From Bdellovibrionales bacterium (lineage in GTDB: Bacteria; Bdellovibrionota; Bdellovibrionia; Bdellovibrionales; UBA1609), in NCBI GenBank assembly GCA_020850475.1, contig JADZEO010000059.1:1-64000 (forward strand): a stretch of 64,000 nucleotides of DNA, read 5' to 3'. The stretch's first letter is position 1, and every line of letters begins with the position of its first letter. Made by a program: the position numbers and the translations under genes. The notes below the pieces were generated by a model that saw only the letters and a list, made by a program, of their open reading frames with translations, had not been told where the DNA came from and searched no databases. Positions 51,799-62,352 of this stretch are shown one piece after another.

Positions 51799-52593
51799 AT
51801 GGCTATGACGACAATTGAAACAAAACTTGCAAATGGCGTGATGGAAGTCCTTTTACACCGTCCCGATTGCCACAACGCCATGAACCAGGAAATGATCAAA
51901 GAACTCACCGAAGTTTTTTCGCGCCCCGATAAAGACAAAAGCATTCGCGCCGTTCGGCTCTCCGGCCACGGAAATTCTTTTTGCTCTGGAGCTGATCTTA
52001 ACTACATGAAATCAATGGCCGGATTTTCCTTTGAAGAAAACCGCCAAGATGCGGGTCGGCTTTTTGATATGTTCGCTGCCGTTCGCCACTGTGCCGTTCC
52101 GGTTTTGACTCATGTGTTTGGTAATGTGATGGGTGGAGCTTCGGGACTCGCCGCGGCCAGTGATTTTGTCGTGGCGGAATCCACCACTCGGTTTTGCTTT
52201 AGCGAAGTCAAACTCGGTCTGGTGCCGGCGGTCATTAGCCCCTTCATTTTGGCTCGCATGGAAAGTGGCCTTGCCCGAGAACTCATGCTGACCGGACGCC
52301 TATTTGATGCGGACGAAGCTCTCGCCGGAAAATTGGTGCACTTTGTTGGCGATCGTAGTGCTTGCCTGGCTCGCTTGACCACTTTTGAAAAAGATCTGCT
52401 GGGCGCAGGACACGAGGCGGTGCGCGAAACCAAACGACTTCTCAACCGCGTGTCCGAAAGTCTGTCGTGGCTTGAAAGTCGAAGCGAAACCACAAGGGTC
52501 ATTGCCGAGCGCCGGGTCAGTGCCGAAGGACAAGAGGGTATCAAAGCGTTTTTTGATAAGCGCCAGCCGGCTTGGCGGAGTGGCAAATCATGA
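51799..52593 (+). CDS. enoyl-CoA hydratase/isomerase family (methylglutaconyl-CoA hydratase candidate)
   Basis: LHRPDCHNAMNQEMIKEL, GNSFCSGADLNYMKSMA, NVMGGASGLAAASDFVVAES. Confidence 0.85.
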   Translation: MAMTTIETKLANGVMEVLLHRPDCHNAMNQEMIKELTEVFSRPDKDKSIRAVRLSGHGNSFCSGADLNYMKSMAGFSFEENRQDAGRLFDMFAAVRHCAVPVLTHVFGNVMGGASGLAAASDFVVAESTTRFCFSEVKLGLVPAVISPFILARMESGLARELMLTGRLFDADEALAGKLVHFVGDRSACLARLTTFEKDLLGAGHEAVRETKRLLNRVSESLSWLESRSETTRVIAERRVSAEGQEGIKAFFDKRQPAWRSGKS

Positions 52594-54080
52594 AAGGGCG
52601 AATTGATAAGCTCGCAATTGCCAATCGCGGTGAGGTGGCCGTCCGAATTATTCACGCCTGCCAGGAGTTGGGAATTGAAACCGTTCTGCTCCACTCCGAA
52701 GTGGATCGGGGGACGTTGGCTTATCGACTGGCCGATCACACGGTTTGCATTGGACCCGCAATTACCGCCGAGAGCTATCTTAATATCGAAGCCAACGTTC
52801 ACGGCGCACTGAGCGCGGGCGCCGATGCCATTCACCCGGGTTTTGGTTTTCTTTCTGAGAACGCCGATTTTGCCGATGCCTGTAAACGAGCGCGACTTGC
52901 CTTTGTTGGCCCCAGCAGTGAATCGATTCGACTGTTTGGTGATAAGATTTCTGCAAAAAAACTCGTGCAGGCCGCCGGCGGTCCCGTCATTCCCGGCTAT
53001 CAAGGGGACGACCAAAGCGAAGCTCGCCTGTTGAGTGAAATCGACAAAATCGGCCTGCCGGTAATCGTAAAAGCGGCAGGCGGAGGCGGCGGGCGTGGCC
53101 TCAAGGTTGTGCGCAACAAGAGTGAAGCCGCCGCAGCCATTGCCTCAGCCAAGCGCGAAGGCCTAAGTGCCTTTGGAAGTGATCGGGTGTTTTTAGAGAA
53201 ATATCTCGCAGAAGCCAAACACATTGAAATCCAGATTTTTGGTGATTGCGCGGGCCGAGTTTACCATCTGTTTGATCGCGAGTGTTCGATTCAGCGGCGC
53301 CATCAAAAAATTATTGAGGAAGCGGTTTCTCCTTCTCTGAGCGAGCAGGTGCGAGAGCAAATTTGTGCAACGGCCGTCAAGATTGCCGAGGCCGCGAAGT
53401 ACGTCGGGGCCGGCACCGTTGAGTTCCTCTACCAAAACGGCCAATTTTATTTTATGGAGATGAACACACGCTTACAAGTTGAACACCCGGTCACCGAGTT
53501 GGTCATGGGGATCGACTTGGTGAAGGCGCAGATCATTACGGCCATGGGGCAATCTTTGGGTTGGCCACTCGAACGTCCTGTGCGGGGCCACGCGATTGAG
53601 TGTCGCCTGTACGCTGAAGACCCCTACAAGGGCGGTATCCCCAGTACCGGAGTCCTTAGTGGCATTCGCTTTCCCTCGGGACCGGGCCGCCGATTGGAAA
53701 TTGGCTTTGAAGCTGGCGATGAGATCACCAGTTTTTATGATCCGATGATCGCGAAGGTTATTGTGTGGGACGAAACGCGCCCGCGAGCGATTAAAAAGAT
53801 GATTCGCACTCTCCACGACACGGTCGTCTTCGGGGTTAAGACGAATATCCCGTTGCTGATCCAGATGCTTTCACATGTTGAGTTTGTCGAGGGCCGAATG
53901 ACCACACACTTTGTTGAATCTCATTTTGCCCAAGGCCTCAAGCCGAAGACTCCTTCGGCCACACAGCTCGCACTGGCGGAAGAGCTGTATCGCTCCGTTT
54001 CGAGCTTATCGACGGGTGCCACGACAGCTGGTGGTGAAACCCAAGGACCTAGTCCTTGGAGTTTTGGATGGAGACCATGA
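52590..54080 (+). CDS. biotin carboxylase subunit
   Basis: KLAIANRGEVAVRIIHACQELGIETV, HPGFGFLSENADFADAC, AAGGGGGRGLKVV, FMEMNTRLQVEHPVTE. Confidence 0.92.
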   Translation: MKGRIDKLAIANRGEVAVRIIHACQELGIETVLLHSEVDRGTLAYRLADHTVCIGPAITAESYLNIEANVHGALSAGADAIHPGFGFLSENADFADACKRARLAFVGPSSESIRLFGDKISAKKLVQAAGGPVIPGYQGDDQSEARLLSEIDKIGLPVIVKAAGGGGGRGLKVVRNKSEAAAAIASAKREGLSAFGSDRVFLEKYLAEAKHIEIQIFGDCAGRVYHLFDRECSIQRRHQKIIEEAVSPSLSEQVREQICATAVKIAEAAKYVGAGTVEFLYQNGQFYFMEMNTRLQVEHPVTELVMGIDLVKAQIITAMGQSLGWPLERPVRGHAIECRLYAEDPYKGGIPSTGVLSGIRFPSGPGRRLEIGFEAGDEITSFYDPMIAKVIVWDETRPRAIKKMIRTLHDTVVFGVKTNIPLLIQMLSHVEFVEGRMTTHFVESHFAQGLKPKTPSATQLALAEELYRSVSSLSTGATTAGGETQGPSPWSFGWRP

Positions 54081-54448
54081 TGAAATCTTACGAAATTCAA
54101 ATTGACGGTCACCCTTTCCGCGTTTGGGCAGAAAAAGTGGGTAAGACCTTGTGGTATCACTACAATGGTGAAACCTTTATGTTTCAGCCCGAGTCAAAAC
54201 AGCACGCTGGAACCGGAGGAAGTGGGCTCGTTCACCGCGGAATCATGGCGCCGATGCCGGGCAAGATTATCAAAGTCATGGTGAGCGCGGGACAATCCGT
54301 CGATGCCGGCCAGCCGGTCTTAGTCATGGAAGCGATGAAAATGGAATACACTCTAGAGGCTCAAGTCAGCGGCAAGATTGACCGCATTGCGTGCGCTCCA
54401 GGGGATCAAGTCAGTCTGGGCCAAGAATTAGCCCACGTCGGGGAATAG
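54056..54448 (+). CDS. biotin carboxyl carrier protein, free-standing
   Basis: PVLVMEAMKMEYTLEAQVSGKI biotinylation motif. Confidence 0.9.
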   Translation: MEFWMETMMKSYEIQIDGHPFRVWAEKVGKTLWYHYNGETFMFQPESKQHAGTGGSGLVHRGIMAPMPGKIIKVMVSAGQSVDAGQPVLVMEAMKMEYTLEAQVSGKIDRIACAPGDQVSLGQELAHVGE

Positions 54449-54457
54449 GGGACGACC

Positions 54458-55387
54458 GTGGCAAAAGATATTCGAATTGTCGAAGTCGGCCCTCGCGATG
54501 GACTGCAAAATGAAGCAGCCCACTTGAGTCTCGAAGATCGCCGTCAGTTGGTTTCCCTCCTCGCCAGTGCTGGGCTCCGTTACATTGAAGTCGGCGCCTT
54601 TGTTTCGCCAAAGTGGGTTCCGCAAATGCAAAATAGCGGAACACTGATCAGCGGCTTGTTTGAGTTAAAGAAAGAAAAAGTCATTTCTTCGGGCGTACAG
54701 TTTTCGGCCCTCGTTCCCAACCCGACCGGGATGAAGGACGCCTTGCAGACCTCATTGACTGAAATTGCGGTATTTGGAGCCTGCAGCGAGAGCTTTTCTA
54801 AAAAGAACATCAATTGCTCGATTGAAGAAAGTTTTGAGCGCTTTGCTGAAGTCATTCGCCTGGCCAAACAAAATCGCATCAAGGTGCGCGGGTATTTAAG
54901 CACGGCCTTTGGTTGTCCTTATGAGGGCGCGGTGAGCCCCAAAGTGGCAGTGAATTTGGTCCAGCGCTTGCTCAAAATGGGCGTCTACGAGGTTTCCGTT
55001 GGCGACACCATTGGCGTGGCCACACCCAAGCAAGTTCGTCTGCTGTTGCGCAAGCTCAAGGACAAGGTTTCTCTCCGAAAAATCGCTATGCACTTTCATG
55101 ACACGCGAGGCACGGCGTTGGCCAACGTCTTGGCCAGCTTGGACCTCGGGATCCGAGTTTTTGATTCGTCCGTAGGAGGACTCGGCGGTTGCCCGTACGC
55201 CAAGGGTGCCTCGGGCAACCTGGCGACTGAGGATTTGGTGTATATGCTTCACGGCATGGGCTGTCGCACTGGAGTTGATTTGGCGAAGCTCGTCGCGATG
55301 CGACCCTGGATCGAGTCACGCATTGGCCGTCAACTCCCCTCACGCGTTGGTCAAGCCGGAGTACCTAGCCACCGTTACGACCAGTAA
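54458..55387 (+). CDS. hydroxymethylglutaryl-CoA lyase
   Basis: IVEVGPRDGLQNEAAHLSLEDRRQLV, MHFHDTRGTALANVLASLDLGIRVFDSSVGGLGGCPYAKGASGNLATED. Confidence 0.93.
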   Translation: MAKDIRIVEVGPRDGLQNEAAHLSLEDRRQLVSLLASAGLRYIEVGAFVSPKWVPQMQNSGTLISGLFELKKEKVISSGVQFSALVPNPTGMKDALQTSLTEIAVFGACSESFSKKNINCSIEESFERFAEVIRLAKQNRIKVRGYLSTAFGCPYEGAVSPKVAVNLVQRLLKMGVYEVSVGDTIGVATPKQVRLLLRKLKDKVSLRKIAMHFHDTRGTALANVLASLDLGIRVFDSSVGGLGGCPYAKGASGNLATEDLVYMLHGMGCRTGVDLAKLVAMRPWIESRIGRQLPSRVGQAGVPSHRYDQ

Positions 55388-55430
55388 CCTTGCGCTGCTG
55401 GGCGGTCATTGCTGAGTGTTCCCCGACTAT

Positions 55431-57065
55431 TTACTTTTTCTCGCTGGGCGGGATGTACGTCTTAAAAACTTTGTCGGTGATATCTAATAAACCGGCATAT
55501 TGGTTGTGATCCATTCGGACCGGGTCATTTCGCAAAAGTTGGTAGCTGTATTTTAAAACTCCGTCTTCGCGCGGTCGCTTTTGCAGCTTTTGGATGTAAT
55601 AGATCAACACCACATTTTCCTGGGCTCCATGTTCCAAGCCGGGCAAAGTTTTGCCCTCAGCGACTGGAAGCGTGGGATACAACGGCAAGCGCCGCTGAGA
55701 ATAATTGTAACACGCAGGGAAGGCCGAGGTAACGGGCTCAAGCTTGCCGTCATAGCTCAGTCCATCCTGGGCGTCGACTCTCAAGGGACTGCGGTGTTGA
55801 GCGATCTGAAATCCTGCCGGCTCTTCACCGTCAAAGTTGCCGTTGAGATTTTCATCGTCCATGGCAAAAGCCAAAAGCCGCGGGAAGTAGACAAAGGTTT
55901 CGATGCCGTCGATGATACCGTCGCGGTCAGTGTCAAAGAGCTTGGGATTGCCCACTTTGCCGATGTCGGCGCGAGCGTTGTCGTTCTTAATGAATTTTTC
56001 TTCGCAAAAGGTGAGTAAATCGTGATCTTCGTCGGAGCGGTCCTGACACGGCGGCAAGGGCGAGTTTAGTTTTTTCGAGCGCCAGTGGAAGAAATCCCCG
56101 TATCCATCACCAAAGGTAAAACGATTGGTGGGATCAAAACCCTCTGTCGCCAGCGCCAACTCATCGCGATCACACATTCCATCGACATCCGAGTCGGTAT
56201 CGACGAAGCCGTCGAGGCAAAAGGCCGCATTCAAGTTGTAAACCATGAACTGGGAGAGAAACCACGGCTCGTATCCTGGCTTTTCGAAAAAATCCTCGAA
56301 ATGCCATTCGGTTGATTGGTTGAAGTCCAAGAACTTGCCACCGCCAAGACGAGCCATCTCTTTAAGGCGATTTTTGGCGTCTTGCGTGTATTTGCCATAA
56401 TCTCCGTAGAATGCCGTACTCACAACGAGCGTGGGACTTAAACTCTTTAGCTGATTGATAAGTCCAAAGATCGTTGAATCTTCTTGTCCCACGGTTGGAA
56501 TGCCATCGCTCAAGAACAAGACAAAATAGTCGGACTCCTCGTCGGGGTGAGAATCGATGTCGTTCTTGACGACTTTTATTCCCTCTTCAAGCGCTTCTAT
56601 GTAAGGAGTCTCACCACTGTCGTCCGTATTCTGCATCCGCTTTACCGAGTCGAGCACGCTCGGGATGTCGCCCGAATATCCCGCGCGTTTGGTGACCGGG
56701 TCATTTACATAGGACTGCCCATAAGCTTCTTGAAAACCCACCAGCCCGTAACGAAAGTGTTTTTTGCTGGCATTGAGGTTAATGAATCGCTCAATGGCCC
56801 CAGCGCGTTTGCCGCCGCCAGGATCGGTACCCGGTAGCGTTCCGCCATCGGGCAGATAGACTTCGGTGTTTGAATAGGACTTGTCGACGATGAACAAAAT
56901 TTTTGTAAAGCGATTGACCTCGACGGGAGGATTCACACAGAAGAGACCTTTGCCTTGGGCATTGGCCGGACCAGGCCCGGGTGGTCCCTTTAAACGCACA
57001 TCTGAGCAGGCCGTTGCGACGGCGACAGCCATCAAGAGAATGAATGTCGGCAGTACTCTCGTCAC
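55431..57065 (-). CDS. VWA-domain lipoprotein with Ca-binding-like Asp repeats
   Basis: Lipobox LMAVAVATACS; KILFIVDKSYSNTEVYLPDGG; DTDSDVDGMCDRDE and DTDRDGIIDGIE. Confidence 0.75.
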   Translation of the reverse strand: MTRVLPTFILLMAVAVATACSDVRLKGPPGPGPANAQGKGLFCVNPPVEVNRFTKILFIVDKSYSNTEVYLPDGGTLPGTDPGGGKRAGAIERFINLNASKKHFRYGLVGFQEAYGQSYVNDPVTKRAGYSGDIPSVLDSVKRMQNTDDSGETPYIEALEEGIKVVKNDIDSHPDEESDYFVLFLSDGIPTVGQEDSTIFGLINQLKSLSPTLVVSTAFYGDYGKYTQDAKNRLKEMARLGGGKFLDFNQSTEWHFEDFFEKPGYEPWFLSQFMVYNLNAAFCLDGFVDTDSDVDGMCDRDELALATEGFDPTNRFTFGDGYGDFFHWRSKKLNSPLPPCQDRSDEDHDLLTFCEEKFIKNDNARADIGKVGNPKLFDTDRDGIIDGIETFVYFPRLLAFAMDDENLNGNFDGEEPAGFQIAQHRSPLRVDAQDGLSYDGKLEPVTSAFPACYNYSQRRLPLYPTLPVAEGKTLPGLEHGAQENVVLIYYIQKLQKRPREDGVLKYSYQLLRNDPVRMDHNQYAGLLDITDKVFKTYIPPSEKK

Positions 57066-57203
57066 GGCTTAAGACCTCCGTACAGAGCCTTTCGGCGAGC
57101 TCGACGACCGACAAGAGTCTAGAAACAGCGAGATTTATCTGGACCAAAGGTCTGCGTCCCGGACCTTGGTCGTTAGAGAGTCAAACGGTTAGACATTGAA
57201 GGA

Positions 57204-58976
57204 CTACTTTTCGCCAGCCGAATGATTGATTTGACTATCCGCTTGGTCGCCACTCGGCTGTTGGATGCCGCCTCTGCGCTCATTGCGTCGCATGGCTTCT
57301 TGAAAAACCGATCGCGGACTGCGGGCAAAGAGCCACTCGGTTGCCCCATTGACGTAGTCAACCATTGTTGGATCACGAAAAACCATGATTTGTTCGTTGT
57401 TGGTTTCGGCGCCTTCGCTAAAGTTAAAAGATGTTCCGGCGACCGCGTAAGGTCCGGTTGATATGATTTTATGGTGAATTTTCGCGGTCACCTGATGGTT
57501 GACTCCACCCACCTTCACCGCATGAGTTCCGTACTCGATGGGTGCGATCCGCACCCCTTCGCGCAATCGCTTCAGCTGTTCTTGGGAAAGAAATCGAACC
57601 CAGTCATTTTCGGAGCTCAAATCATAAAGCTTTCGCCCGTCCTTTTGCTCGACCAATTCGAGTCCCGACATCTTTAGAAACTGGCTCCAAAATTGGACCG
57701 CAAAGGGAGTGTCACCAACTGATTTGAAGTCAAATTTTCCAGTCGCCTGAGTGTCACGCTCGGCTCGTTCGCGAAGCGCCTGGGCCACTTCCGACGAAGA
57801 GTACGCAAACTGAGTCATCCGCACCGGCCCGGTGGAGTTGCGAACAAAATGCGCAATGAGATTGCGATTAATGTTTCGATACCCGCCTCCGGGTGAAAAG
57901 GACACCACGAGTGACGGCTCGGGGTAGGCCTCGAAGGTTTCCGGATCAACGCCGGGACCGGTCACCTGATAGGAGCCGGTGGTGGGATACTGAGAGCCAC
58001 GGTACTGAAAACCAGGATCCAACGTCTTGGTGAGTTCATGGTGGACCAGAGTCGCCAGCAACCAGGACTTCATGGTTACCACATGGTTGGCATTGGGAAT
58101 CGACTTTGACGGCCGCTGGGCCTTGGGAATTTGCACCAGATCCCCCTCTGGTCCCAAACACGATTGGGTTAGATTTCCTGAACTAAACAGAACTCGAGCC
58201 AAAGCGACATCGCTCCAATCAATCGCCGCCACTTTCTGATGATTGAGTGCGACACTATCGACCGGCGTAACTTTGACTCCGCCTTGAACTAACCGATCAT
58301 GAACATTTTTAACTTCAGGGCGGGCGGCGATCACTCCTTTGTCAATTCCAACCCTCACGTCGACTCCTGACTGGGCCTTGTCGACTAAGACCTTGGCGAC
58401 TTGTTGCAAGTCGAAATCGAAAACATTGAGAATGATTTCTTTTTGTGCGCGCGCCAAGAAATCACTCCAAACCTGGACAGCATTGGAGGCGGCAACCGTC
58501 GTGCGCTTGCCATTGACTGTGCGAAAATAAGGATGGGTCGAAAAGACCTTCAGCTCCGAATAACCCCACTCTCCTTTTGGTGGCACCAAACGCAAGTGCT
58601 TGGTGGGATCCGCCGTCGGCGAGGATTCTTCTTCAACCACTGATAACACGGCTTCGCGCTCAGCCTGAATCAACTCCGGGCGCCGTTGAATCGTCTCAAC
58701 AATGGGAGTTTCCGCAAGATCCTTTTTTGAGCGACGAGAGCCGTCTTTTTCTAACCGCAAGACCTCACGCACTTGGGTAAAAATGCGAGGATAGTCTGGG
58801 GTTTCTCTGCCCTTGTCCTGAATGCCGTCTTGCTGTCCAAGCGAGGCCTGAGCGGGTGAACGCTCTGACGGTGAACCCTGCCAAGTTGTGGCACAGGAGT
58901 TCATCAAGATGAGAAGGCTCAAGAGAGCGACTAAGGAGTGTACTCGCGGCATTATCATATTAATAGGTTCAGTCAT
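57204..58976 (-). CDS. phospholipase D-like (PLDc) lipoprotein
   Basis: Two HxK motifs: NHQKVAAIDWSDVALARVLFSSGNLT and KIHHKIISTGPYAVAGTSFNFSEGAETNNEQ; lipobox LLILMNSC. Confidence 0.75.
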   Translation of the reverse strand: MTEPINMIMPRVHSLVALLSLLILMNSCATTWQGSPSERSPAQASLGQQDGIQDKGRETPDYPRIFTQVREVLRLEKDGSRRSKKDLAETPIVETIQRRPELIQAEREAVLSVVEEESSPTADPTKHLRLVPPKGEWGYSELKVFSTHPYFRTVNGKRTTVAASNAVQVWSDFLARAQKEIILNVFDFDLQQVAKVLVDKAQSGVDVRVGIDKGVIAARPEVKNVHDRLVQGGVKVTPVDSVALNHQKVAAIDWSDVALARVLFSSGNLTQSCLGPEGDLVQIPKAQRPSKSIPNANHVVTMKSWLLATLVHHELTKTLDPGFQYRGSQYPTTGSYQVTGPGVDPETFEAYPEPSLVVSFSPGGGYRNINRNLIAHFVRNSTGPVRMTQFAYSSSEVAQALRERAERDTQATGKFDFKSVGDTPFAVQFWSQFLKMSGLELVEQKDGRKLYDLSSENDWVRFLSQEQLKRLREGVRIAPIEYGTHAVKVGGVNHQVTAKIHHKIISTGPYAVAGTSFNFSEGAETNNEQIMVFRDPTMVDYVNGATEWLFARSPRSVFQEAMRRNERRGGIQQPSGDQADSQINHSAGEK

Positions 58977-59085
58977 CGTCCCCTTTTGTGCAACTGACCG
59001 ATTGACCGGATTCCCTTGCGCCGGTTGTGTTTGGAGTTATTCATTGACCCGATAACCTCAGTTCGATTACGGTCACGCTCACTTT

Positions 59086-59662
59086 ATGGTAGGGAGGGTT
59101 ACAATGTTAAGAGTCGGTTATTTGTCTTTCTTGGTTCTGCTCACGGGTCTCACCTCGAGCTGTGCTTCGGTCCAGAAGGACTATGAATTCATGAAGGACT
59201 CCGCTTATACCTCCAAACCGACTTTGCGCCAGTCCCTGATCAACCCTAATGAAGCACTGTCTGAGGCTTCAGTGCAGAAGATTCTTGCGAGCAAAGTTAT
59301 TCTGCCAAAGCAAATCACTCTGGCCATCGTTCGGCTTGCCGACAGCAGTGATGGTTTGGATTTTCAAACGATCGATGCTGATCTCGCTGGACAGTAAGCC
59401 CATTTCCCACAGTGATTGGAAGATGCAATTTTTCGAAAACGATAAAGCTAAGGGCGTTACCTCGCTCGAAGTCCTCTTGCTTGATACACGCACCAGTGTC
59501 GTTCCCTTCACGTCGCTAATAACCGAAGTGGCGGAAGTCACTAAGGAGAACGGCGACTACAGCACCCATGAACTAATGAGCCGGGCCAAGAAGGCCAGCG
59601 AGGCCAAGGCCCTTCTGCAAATTCCCTCGGCTCTGCATCAGTTTTTTGCCAAAGTGCTGTAA
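59086..59662 (+). pseudogene. lipoprotein gene with apparent +1 frame change near 59390
   Basis: Frame 1 ORF (lipobox LVLLTGLTSSC) ends at 59397; the adjacent frame continues with coding-like KPISHSDWKMQFFENDKAKGVTSLEVLLLDTRTSVVPFTSLI... to 59662. Confidence 0.5.
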
Positions 59663-61141
59663 CTATTCCGTCCCACCTGCGGGCGTAGGGGAAGCTTGGC
59701 CCGAAACTGGGTTAAGGCCGCGAGCTCCGCAGGCAAGCTGGACTGCGGGCATCACGTGTTGAGCAACAAACAAAGCGCGCCCCACTGAGCATTTTTGTGA
59801 GACCTGAGCGGCTGGGCTATTGAGATCCGACTCAATGAGTTCGCGGGCGCTTGCACACTCTTCGCGATAAAAGCGCACTAAGTTGGGAGCGTCCAAACCT
59901 CCGCCATGATGAAGATCCGCCCACGTGACGGTTTGTACCTGGGGCAAGGTCCATACGGTTGTTTCTTGAGAAAAATTAACTGGTAGGGTGAATTGAGACT
60001 CGCGTCTTTGACTTCCTGGAATTAAAGCCGATCTGACCTCCATTGACTGGGGACCGGTCGGTGTAAACGCCAGCTCAACCTTACGCCCGGCCACTCGAGC
60101 ACTGACTTTATTCGTCGTTCCGCAAGTCGGTGGGCTCTCAATCTCAATTTGATCGGAATTGATCCACGATTCTGCCTTTTGCGTTTGGGCGCCAATCAGT
60201 TGGCAAAGTTCTTCAGACGGCTCGCCGGAGCCCTCACTTACCTTTTCAACGAGGGCCATCACTCCGCCACTTGAAATCTCGCCTCGCTCGCAGGAGCCGG
60301 CGAGACCGTGGCGATATTCAATGACTCCGGTGAGCAACTGAACATCTGCGTTGGTCAACGCCGAATTGCAACTCGCAATTTTAACCGGATCCGCCGCTGC
60401 CGACACCGCCACTGCTGCTGCGGCCAGTCCCGCCGCTCGCACGGCAGTTCGTCCGGCGCCCGTTCGCGTTTGTTTAACCACCGACTTTTCACTCCTTGCT
60501 AAATCTTGCCGCAATAAGCGTTCTCGCCCTTCTAGGCGAGCGATACCTCGTTCCATGTTGGCTTGTTCGGCCGCTAAAATTCGATCGCGGGGACCTGCTC
60601 CCGTAAGTGCGGCTCTCTTCGCTTTGATTTCAGCGCGCAGGCGGCCCAGCTCGAGTCTCGTCTTGATTGTCACCTCAAGACCAGCTTGAGTGCGAGCGAC
60701 ATTTAAAACTTCGGTGGCAAAGGGCGACGAGCCCAGCAGTCGTTTGTATTTAATCTTAATTGGATGAAGTCGTTCTTCCAAAATCGGCAGGGACTTTCCC
60801 TCGCGATTACCGGAGGCATATTGCCGGTAGTCTTCGGCGTGTTGACCCACCGCCTGTTGTACTTCGCGAAGAAAGTCGCGGGCGAGGGGTTCGCGCTCAA
60901 GCAAACCGGCAATTCCTCGATTTCCCGCTAGTCCTGTGGTCACTCCCCCAACTGCAACTCCAGCCAAGCCCAAGCCTGCCGACAAACAGGCGTTTGGACC
61001 TTCCGCTTCTCGGCACTGCGAAGCAGATAACAATCGCACCAGTGACGCTCCCAAATCACACGGATCTGCCAACGCCCAACTTGGGTAACTCAAAGAAAAC
61101 ATGAGAGCCAAAAGCGTCATATTAATTCGCCCAGTCGCCAT
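59663..61141 (-). CDS. uncharacterised secreted protein
   Basis: Signal peptide MTLLALMFSLSYPSWALADP; long uninterrupted ORF. Confidence 0.65.
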   Translation of the reverse strand: MATGRINMTLLALMFSLSYPSWALADPCDLGASLVRLLSASQCREAEGPNACLSAGLGLAGVAVGGVTTGLAGNRGIAGLLEREPLARDFLREVQQAVGQHAEDYRQYASGNREGKSLPILEERLHPIKIKYKRLLGSSPFATEVLNVARTQAGLEVTIKTRLELGRLRAEIKAKRAALTGAGPRDRILAAEQANMERGIARLEGRERLLRQDLARSEKSVVKQTRTGAGRTAVRAAGLAAAAVAVSAAADPVKIASCNSALTNADVQLLTGVIEYRHGLAGSCERGEISSGGVMALVEKVSEGSGEPSEELCQLIGAQTQKAESWINSDQIEIESPPTCGTTNKVSARVAGRKVELAFTPTGPQSMEVRSALIPGSQRRESQFTLPVNFSQETTVWTLPQVQTVTWADLHHGGGLDAPNLVRFYREECASARELIESDLNSPAAQVSQKCSVGRALFVAQHVMPAVQLACGARGLNPVSGQASPTPAGGTE

Positions 61142-61179
61142 ATCCCAATGATATCTAAAAAACGGTCGAACGCCACTCC

Positions 61180-62352
61180 TCAGTGAATTTTGCCATCAAT
61201 GCGAGGGTTCAGCAGAAAAGGAATAAGTCGAAAGCCAAGAAGGATATAGCAACTCGACCAAAGCACGCTCGCGACCGCAATCCACCAAACATAGTATGCC
61301 GGGAAAGAGATGGGCAAAACGAGACGGGCAAACGCCGCGAGGCCGATTAAACTAATTGCCACGCAATCTAAGGGCTTAAACTCGGGCTTTCGCCCAGTGT
61401 GACCTTGAGCGATTCGCACCAACATACTGGGAATGACAAGCCCCATGCAAAGAAAGGTAAAAATATGGAGGGACAGCGACGCGGGACCAATTGCTAAACC
61501 GAAGCGCCCCAGAGCTTCGGTGACTAAATGGATGATTGCACCCAAATACCCAAGGTACATCACCGCGTTTCCAAATTTCCGCATTCCCACGAGAGGACGC
61601 CACCAAACCCAGCGACCAAACCAAAGGGCGGCAGCCACCAAAAGGAGAACACCTGCACCAAAATCAGGCAAAAAACTTTGCAAGGCACACAGCAAAATCA
61701 CAAATTTGATCGCGTAATCAAGAATGCGCTGCCGCGGCAATTCCACCCCTTCCGTGCTTTTCATAAACTGGGTCATCGTCCGTTCAAACATCACCGCAAA
61801 GGCCAGCCGAAAGAGACCCACGGTCATCGCCAAGCCATGGCCGTAAGTATCGATTTGTATCAAGAGATTCTTGGCAATCAAAAACCCCAGTAAGGCCGCG
61901 TAAAATAGGAAGTTATCTGAGTAGGAGTCCGTCTTGCGATGGATAATGAGGGTTTGCAAGATGTAGAGGGCCGTACCGAGGACAAAACTGTTGAGCAAAA
62001 TAATACGTAACACACTGCTCGGGGGTAAAAACACCGCCCCGCGCTCAAGCAACCAAAGTCCCGCGAGGACCATCAAGGGCCAGCCGTAAATTCCACGCAC
62101 CTTCACCCAGTTCTTACTTGCCGTGAGCAGGAAGCCGCCGAGTACCGCCCAACCAAAGCCAAAGAGCATTTCGTGAGCATGCCAGTGAACCATCGACAGA
62201 GTTGGTGACCAGGTGACCGCTCCCGAATACACCAGAGCCCAGGCCAGCGGCAGTGTGGCCCCAAGAATGATCGCAAGCGAAAAGAACGGGCGAAACCCCG
62301 CCAGCCAAAGGGGGTGGTTAGGGTTCCAGAGGCATTTGCTGGATAGGATCAT
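61180..62352 (-). CDS. NnrS family membrane protein
   Basis: NPNHPLWLAGFRPFFSLAII, MVHWHAHEMLFGFGWAVLGGFLLTASKNW; multi-TM. Start likely MILSSKCLW (62352). Confidence 0.85.
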   Translation of the reverse strand: MILSSKCLWNPNHPLWLAGFRPFFSLAIILGATLPLAWALVYSGAVTWSPTLSMVHWHAHEMLFGFGWAVLGGFLLTASKNWVKVRGIYGWPLMVLAGLWLLERGAVFLPPSSVLRIILLNSFVLGTALYILQTLIIHRKTDSYSDNFLFYAALLGFLIAKNLLIQIDTYGHGLAMTVGLFRLAFAVMFERTMTQFMKSTEGVELPRQRILDYAIKFVILLCALQSFLPDFGAGVLLLVAAALWFGRWVWWRPLVGMRKFGNAVMYLGYLGAIIHLVTEALGRFGLAIGPASLSLHIFTFLCMGLVIPSMLVRIAQGHTGRKPEFKPLDCVAISLIGLAAFARLVLPISFPAYYVWWIAVASVLWSSCYILLGFRLIPFLLNPRIDGKIH

